Shown one piece after another: positions 33,046 to 36,604 of a stretch of 36,604 bases of DNA. The first letter of the stretch is position 1. Each line of letters begins with the position of its first letter. The translations under genes and the position numbers were made by a program. This DNA comes from Oscillospiraceae bacterium. Lineage in GTDB: Bacteria > Bacillota > Clostridia > Oscillospirales > Oscillospiraceae. Where the stretch lies: the NCBI GenBank assembly GCA_017624915.1, contig JAGAMC010000044.1, positions 1-36,604 of the forward strand, written 5' to 3'. Below the pieces are notes generated by a model. The model worked only from the letters and a program-made list of their open reading frames with translations. It did no database searches and had not been told where the DNA came from.

Positions 33046-34755
33046 TCAGCGGCCGCCGGGCATGCCGCCCATTTGACTGCCGGGTCTTCCGCCGCCCATC
33101 TGACCGCCCATTCCGGCCATCCCCATTCCCATCATCATTTCCAGAGAACTGTTTGCGGGGCCTTCAGGAAGCCAGACGATCTCATCGCCCGGCTCAAGTC
33201 CGGAGAGGATCTCCACATAATCCTCGTCCGAAGTGCCAAGCTCCACCTTTACATAGTCATAGCCCTCGGGTGCGTCCGCACCGGTGGAGCCGTCGTCCGT
33301 TTTGACAAGGACACGGCTGCCGGCCTGTACAGCGGCGGCGGGGATGGCCAGCGCGTTGGGCTTCTGGCTGATGATGATGGAGATATCTGCGTTCATGCCG
33401 GGCAGCAGACCCTCCGTCTGGTCGATCTGCACCTTGACCGGGTAGGTGGTCACACCGCCGGAGGTGGTGCCGTTGATGCTGACTTCGGTGATCGTGCCCT
33501 CGTATACAGCGTCGGGGACGGAATCGCAGGTGACCTGCGCTTTCTGGCCCACAGCCACACTCTTGATATCCAGTTCATCGATGTTCAGGGTGACGGTGAG
33601 GCGGGACAGGTCGAAGATGGTGCACAGAGTCCTGCCGCTTTCAGCGTTTTCCCCTTCCTTATAGTATTTATCCACGATGGTGCCGTCAATGGGGGCTTCG
33701 ATGGTGTAGTTGGACAGGATGTCATACTGGTTTTCCAGTGTCAGCTCTGCGTCGCGCAGGCTGTCTCTGGCGTTGGCGATCTCATCATCCAGCGTGTCGC
33801 TGCTCATTTCCAGCAGGATCTCACCTTTGGAAATCATCTCACCATTTCGGACATTGACCTTTTCCACTGTGCCGGAGACCCCGGCGGTGATGACCTTTCG
33901 GTCGTTGGAACCAAAGCCATCTTCATCGGTTATGGTGGGGAATACCTCGCCCTGCGTGCCGTCCAGCCAGCAGGTAGCGGTGCCCCCTACAGCCAGAGAA
34001 CCGGGGTTTTTCACCTGTACCGTTACAGCAAAGCAGGGTACGCCGGTCTCGGAGATCCGCTTGAGACTGTGAATCTCCTTCACGCTGCCCCGCAGGGTGA
34101 GCATATGGTCGGAGATGGATATGGTGGCGGGCATCCCCGCATAGATCTGATCGGCATACTCCTGGCTGTAATACTCCGTAAGCAGCAGCGTGCCTGTGTC
34201 TTCAATGACGGCCAGAACGGTCCCGGCATTTACCTTTGCGCCCAACTGTGTTTGGAAGCCGGAGATCGTGCCTGTAATGGGCGCGGTGACGATCAGATCA
34301 TCCCGGGACTCCAAAATTTTGTTGTAGCTGCGCCGACGCTGATCCAGTGCGGTTTCGGCCCGTTCGATGTTGGTGGAGGCGTCAGAGGGGTCCACCTGAT
34401 AGAGCACGTCATCTTTGGCTACCGTGTCGCCGGTTTCAAAGGCGGCGGACAGGATCTCGCCGGATACCAAGGAGATCACAGTGTAAGAGTCGGCGGGCTC
34501 CAGCGACCCGCTGTCCGTGAGTGTGGCGGTGAGGTCACGGATCCCGACCGTGGCGTGCAAGTACTGTGCCGCCCCGCCGCTGCCGCCTCGTCCGCTGTCG
34601 GAAATGCCGCGGTGAAGCAGACCGGCAAGCACAAACATTGCCAAAGCACCAACGGCAATCAGACAGAGGATCAGTTTTCTGCGGCGCCTGTGCGCTGTTG
34701 CGCAGGCGGAGCCGGGATCGGCGGCGGTCTGCGGTTTTCTACCGGGCAGTTTCAT
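33046..34755 (-). CDS. MacA/HlyD-family efflux adaptor with tandem hairpin units and Met/Gly-rich tail
   Basis: 569 residues. A basic N-terminus and one membrane helix (about 27-47) place the rest outside the cell. There are two biotinyl-lipoyl/hairpin units: about 92-190 (VSGEILSAAFETGDTVAKDD, TAPITGTISGFQTQLGAKVN) and about 290-385 (VSGTVEKVNVRNGEMISKGE, EAPIDGTIVDKYYKEGENAE). A beta-barrel region (385-465) and a membrane-proximal domain (465-535) follow. The last 30 residues are rich in Met and Gly (MMMGMGMAGMGG...). MacA normally has one such unit; two suggests duplication. The start ATG has AAGGAG about 11 bases away. No clear promoter was found upstream. Confidence 0.88.
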   Translation of the reverse strand: MKLPGRKPQTAADPGSACATAHRRRRKLILCLIAVGALAMFVLAGLLHRGISDSGRGGSGGAAQYLHATVGIRDLTATLTDSGSLEPADSYTVISLVSGEILSAAFETGDTVAKDDVLYQVDPSDASTNIERAETALDQRRRSYNKILESRDDLIVTAPITGTISGFQTQLGAKVNAGTVLAVIEDTGTLLLTEYYSQEYADQIYAGMPATISISDHMLTLRGSVKEIHSLKRISETGVPCFAVTVQVKNPGSLAVGGTATCWLDGTQGEVFPTITDEDGFGSNDRKVITAGVSGTVEKVNVRNGEMISKGEILLEMSSDTLDDEIANARDSLRDAELTLENQYDILSNYTIEAPIDGTIVDKYYKEGENAESGRTLCTIFDLSRLTVTLNIDELDIKSVAVGQKAQVTCDSVPDAVYEGTITEVSINGTTSGGVTTYPVKVQIDQTEGLLPGMNADISIIISQKPNALAIPAAAVQAGSRVLVKTDDGSTGADAPEGYDYVKVELGTSDEDYVEILSGLEPGDEIVWLPEGPANSSLEMMMGMGMAGMGGQMGGGRPGSQMGGMPGGR

Positions 34756-34893
34756 GGGACAACGATCTCCTTTACATGGAATGTGATGTTGATTCTGGAA
34801 CAGATTACCTTGGAAATATGAACAGAATAAGAACAATACCTTAAAAATACATGAAATTGGCCGCGTTCCAGGCGGAAAAGTGGCGAACAGCAA

Positions 34894-34928
34894 ATAAAAA
34901 CCGGAGCCTGCTGCTGCGGACTCCGGTT
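34894..34928 (-). terminator. terminator of the antiporter gene
   Basis: On the minus strand the stem AACCGGAG/CTCCGGTT with a 14-base loop is followed by TTTTATTTG, eleven bases past the stop. The loop can extend the stem (CCGCAGCAGCAGG). Confidence 0.8.
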
Positions 34929-34938
34929 CTGCACGGAT

Positions 34939-36231
34939 TCAGTTCTTCTTGGACAGCTCAGCCAGTTTATTCTGACGACGGTTCTTCACGTGTTCAGGCT
35001 GAGGCTTAATGTCTCCGGCCTGGGTCAATGCCCACTTGGTCATCATGGGACCGACCAGTTCATATACCAGCACGGAGAACAGAATGATATTGCGGATCAG
35101 GTCGCCCTGCTCGCCCAGCTGACGGGCAGTCAGGCACATGCCCAGAGCCACACCGGCCTGAGGCAGCAGCGTGATGCCCAGATACTTGCACACGGCAGGG
35201 GAGCAGTGAGTCCACTTGGTGCTGATGAACGCGCCGAAGATCTTGCCGGCGGAGCGGAACAGAATGTAAACCACGCCGATGCCCACAATAGCCAGGCTGG
35301 AGAAGACGCTCAGGTCCAGCTCGGCGCCGCTGAGCACGAAAAACAGCGCAAACAGGGGAGAGGTCCAGCGGTCGGTCTTTTCCATGAGATCTTCGGACAG
35401 GGGGCAGGTGTTGCAGAATACAGTGCCCAGCATCATGCACACCAACAGGGAGGAGAAGCCCACGTGGACAGAACCGATCCGGAAATCAATCATGGCCAGA
35501 GAAGCGGTAAGGAACACGAAGGCGATGGTCATGTTCAGACGGTTGGTATTGGAGTGGAACAGCTTTTCCAGCTGGGTGAGCAGCCAACCCATAATTGCGC
35601 CCAGAATCAGGGAGGCCACGATCTCAACAAGGGGGGTGACGATGATGGAGATGAGGTCAGAGGTGCCGGTGATCAGAGTGCGGGCGATGCCGAAAGAAAT
35701 GGCGAATACGATCAGGCCCACAGCGTCATCCAGAGCGACTACGGGAAGCAGCAGGTCAGTCAGGGGACCCTTGGCTTTGTACTGACGAACCACCATCAGG
35801 GTCGCGGCGGGGGCGGTGGCGGTGGCGATCGCGCCCAGGGTGATGGCCTGAGCGGGGGTGATCAAATTGGGGAACATTTTGTACAGGGTCAGAAGGGCCA
35901 GATCCACAAACAGGGTGGCGACCAGAGCCTGTACGATGCCGACGACTACAGCCTGGCGGCCGGTGTGCTTTAAATCGTTCAGACGAAATTCGTTCCCGAT
36001 GGAGAAGGCGATGAATCCGAGAGCCACTTCACTGATCAGGGACAGGGAAGACACCGTGTCAAGAGATGTAAAGCCCAGCCCCTCTATACCCAGCAGGCCC
36101 AGGCAGAAAGGCCCGACTGCAACACCGGCCAGCAGATAAGCGGTCACGTCGGGCAGTTTCAGGGGCTTAAGTACACGGGTCATCAGAAGGCCCGCCAGCA
36201 AAGCGACAGAGACAGATAATAATATGGTCAT
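34939..36231 (-). CDS. monovalent cation:proton antiporter, CPA2 (KefB/NapA-like) family
   Basis: 430 residues from the ATG with GAGAGGAAG nine bases upstream. There are about twelve membrane helices. The family signature LPDVTAYLLAGVAVGPFCLG is at about 26-45, and the ion-binding pair region contains ATATAPAATLMVVRQY and LLPVVALDDAVGLIVFAISF. The C-terminus is a short charged tail, not a TrkA-N/RCK domain, so no NAD- or glutathione-gated control is built in. It exchanges Na+ or K+ for protons across the membrane. Monocistronic. Upstream in-frame codons lack an RBS and overlap the promoter, so a longer start is rejected. Confidence 0.92.
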   Translation of the reverse strand: MTILLSVSVALLAGLLMTRVLKPLKLPDVTAYLLAGVAVGPFCLGLLGIEGLGFTSLDTVSSLSLISEVALGFIAFSIGNEFRLNDLKHTGRQAVVVGIVQALVATLFVDLALLTLYKMFPNLITPAQAITLGAIATATAPAATLMVVRQYKAKGPLTDLLLPVVALDDAVGLIVFAISFGIARTLITGTSDLISIIVTPLVEIVASLILGAIMGWLLTQLEKLFHSNTNRLNMTIAFVFLTASLAMIDFRIGSVHVGFSSLLVCMMLGTVFCNTCPLSEDLMEKTDRWTSPLFALFFVLSGAELDLSVFSSLAIVGIGVVYILFRSAGKIFGAFISTKWTHCSPAVCKYLGITLLPQAGVALGMCLTARQLGEQGDLIRNIILFSVLVYELVGPMMTKWALTQAGDIKPQPEHVKNRRQNKLAELSKKN

Positions 36232-36268
36232 ATTGTGATACTTCCTCTCGAAAAACAATGGCTGAACC

Positions 36269-36296
36269 AGTATAATCGTTTTACAGAAAAAAGCAA
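36269..36296 (-). promoter_or_regulatory. promoter of the antiporter gene
   Basis: TTGCTT, 16-base spacer, TATACT on the minus strand, 37 bases before the ATG. Confidence 0.6.
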
Positions 36297-36377
36297 GAGG
36301 AAAAGTAGTAAAGATTTCGTAAATATATAAGGGAATTTTTACACTTTTCACAGGGAGAGAGAAAAAGAAAAATCCTG

Positions 36378-36406
36378 TTGACAAACAGGGTGCGGTCTGC
36401 TAAAAT
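36378..36406 (+). promoter_or_regulatory. promoter of tRNA-Ala copy 2
   Basis: TTGACA, 17-base spacer, TAAAAT, 26 bases before the tRNA. Confidence 0.8.
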
Positions 36407-36432
36407 GACACCTGCGCTGAGGCGTGGCATAT

Positions 36433-36508
<76 letters not shown>

Positions 36509-36524
36509 ACACGAGAGTGTGAGC

Positions 36525-36555
36525 AAAAAAGGACATCCAGTGGATGTCCTTTTTT
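36525..36555. terminator. terminator of tRNA-Ala copy 2
   Basis: Perfect stem AAAAAAGGACATCC with AGT loop and six T, usable in both directions. It carries the same core stem as after copy 1, preceded by 16 extra bases containing a small ACAC/GTGT hairpin. Confidence 0.9.
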
Positions 36556-36604
36556 GTTGCCATTTCGCCTTGAAAACAAGGTCATATTCTGCAATATCAA
36601 TCAT

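Noticed and set aside
34756-34893. Longer N-terminus of the MacA-like adaptor (46 extra residues)
   Set aside because: No RBS, AT-rich intergenic composition, and the basic-plus-membrane-helix start at 34755 is the normal adaptor N-terminus.

Overview
The window looks like chromosome from an anaerobic, endospore-forming Clostridia species, probably Oscillospiraceae (Flavonifractor/Lawsonibacter/Intestinimonas-like). This is inferred from high GC, strong AGGAGG ribosome binding sites, frequent TTG/GTG starts, a SpoIIQ-type membrane peptidase, a tungsten-type aldehyde:ferredoxin oxidoreductase and a thioredoxin reductase without NADPH motifs. No plasmid, phage, transposase or CRISPR genes are visible.

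Left part (1-15.7 kb), mostly core genome. The 5' end of asnS (minus) is followed by a LytTR regulator / DUF3021 membrane-protein operon (minus), then a SpoIIQ-like M23 peptidase (plus) and an intergenic block of six hairpins. Next is a three-gene minus-strand operon (10.8-3.7 kb). Its first gene is a 1600-residue fusion of an HD phosphohydrolase, a helical-repeat region, a NadD-like nucleotidylyltransferase, an acetyltransferase-like part and a phosphoribosyltransferase-like part. It is followed by a lactate/malate-dehydrogenase-like protein and an iron-sulfur-flavoprotein-like protein. This set is the best candidate here for an undescribed system, perhaps in pyridine-nucleotide repair, salvage or sensing. 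Then come trxB-like/trxA, a GlsB-type membrane protein, leuS (whose last 45 bases are duplicated around a palindromic insert) and rpsU.

Middle part (15.7-28.0 kb). A tRNA-Ala(GGC) gene is followed by about 0.6 kb of AT-rich debris with palindromes and a gene cut off after ten codons. Next is a molybdenum/tungsten cassette. Eight tightly packed minus-strand genes (modA-modB-modC-moeA-MPT-binding protein-moaA-mobB/moaC-moaB/moaE) sit behind a Moco-type riboswitch with a terminator. Upstream on the same strand, with its own promoter, is fdhD. Divergent from fdhD is an operon for a four-cluster ferredoxin subunit and the oxidoreductase. The cassette would import oxyanion, make the pterin cofactor, insert the metal and use it in one enzyme. 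moaD is not in the window.

Right part (28.0-36.6 kb). A small autoregulated-looking HTH gene precedes an SLH-like miniprotein. Then come a MacA/MacB-type export operon that also encodes a 776-residue SLH-anchored secreted protein, a monovalent cation:proton antiporter, and a second identical tRNA-Ala(GGC). The two tRNA copies and about 60 bases after each of them bracket 20.6 kb, so the cofactor cassette may lie in a tRNA-bounded accessory segment.
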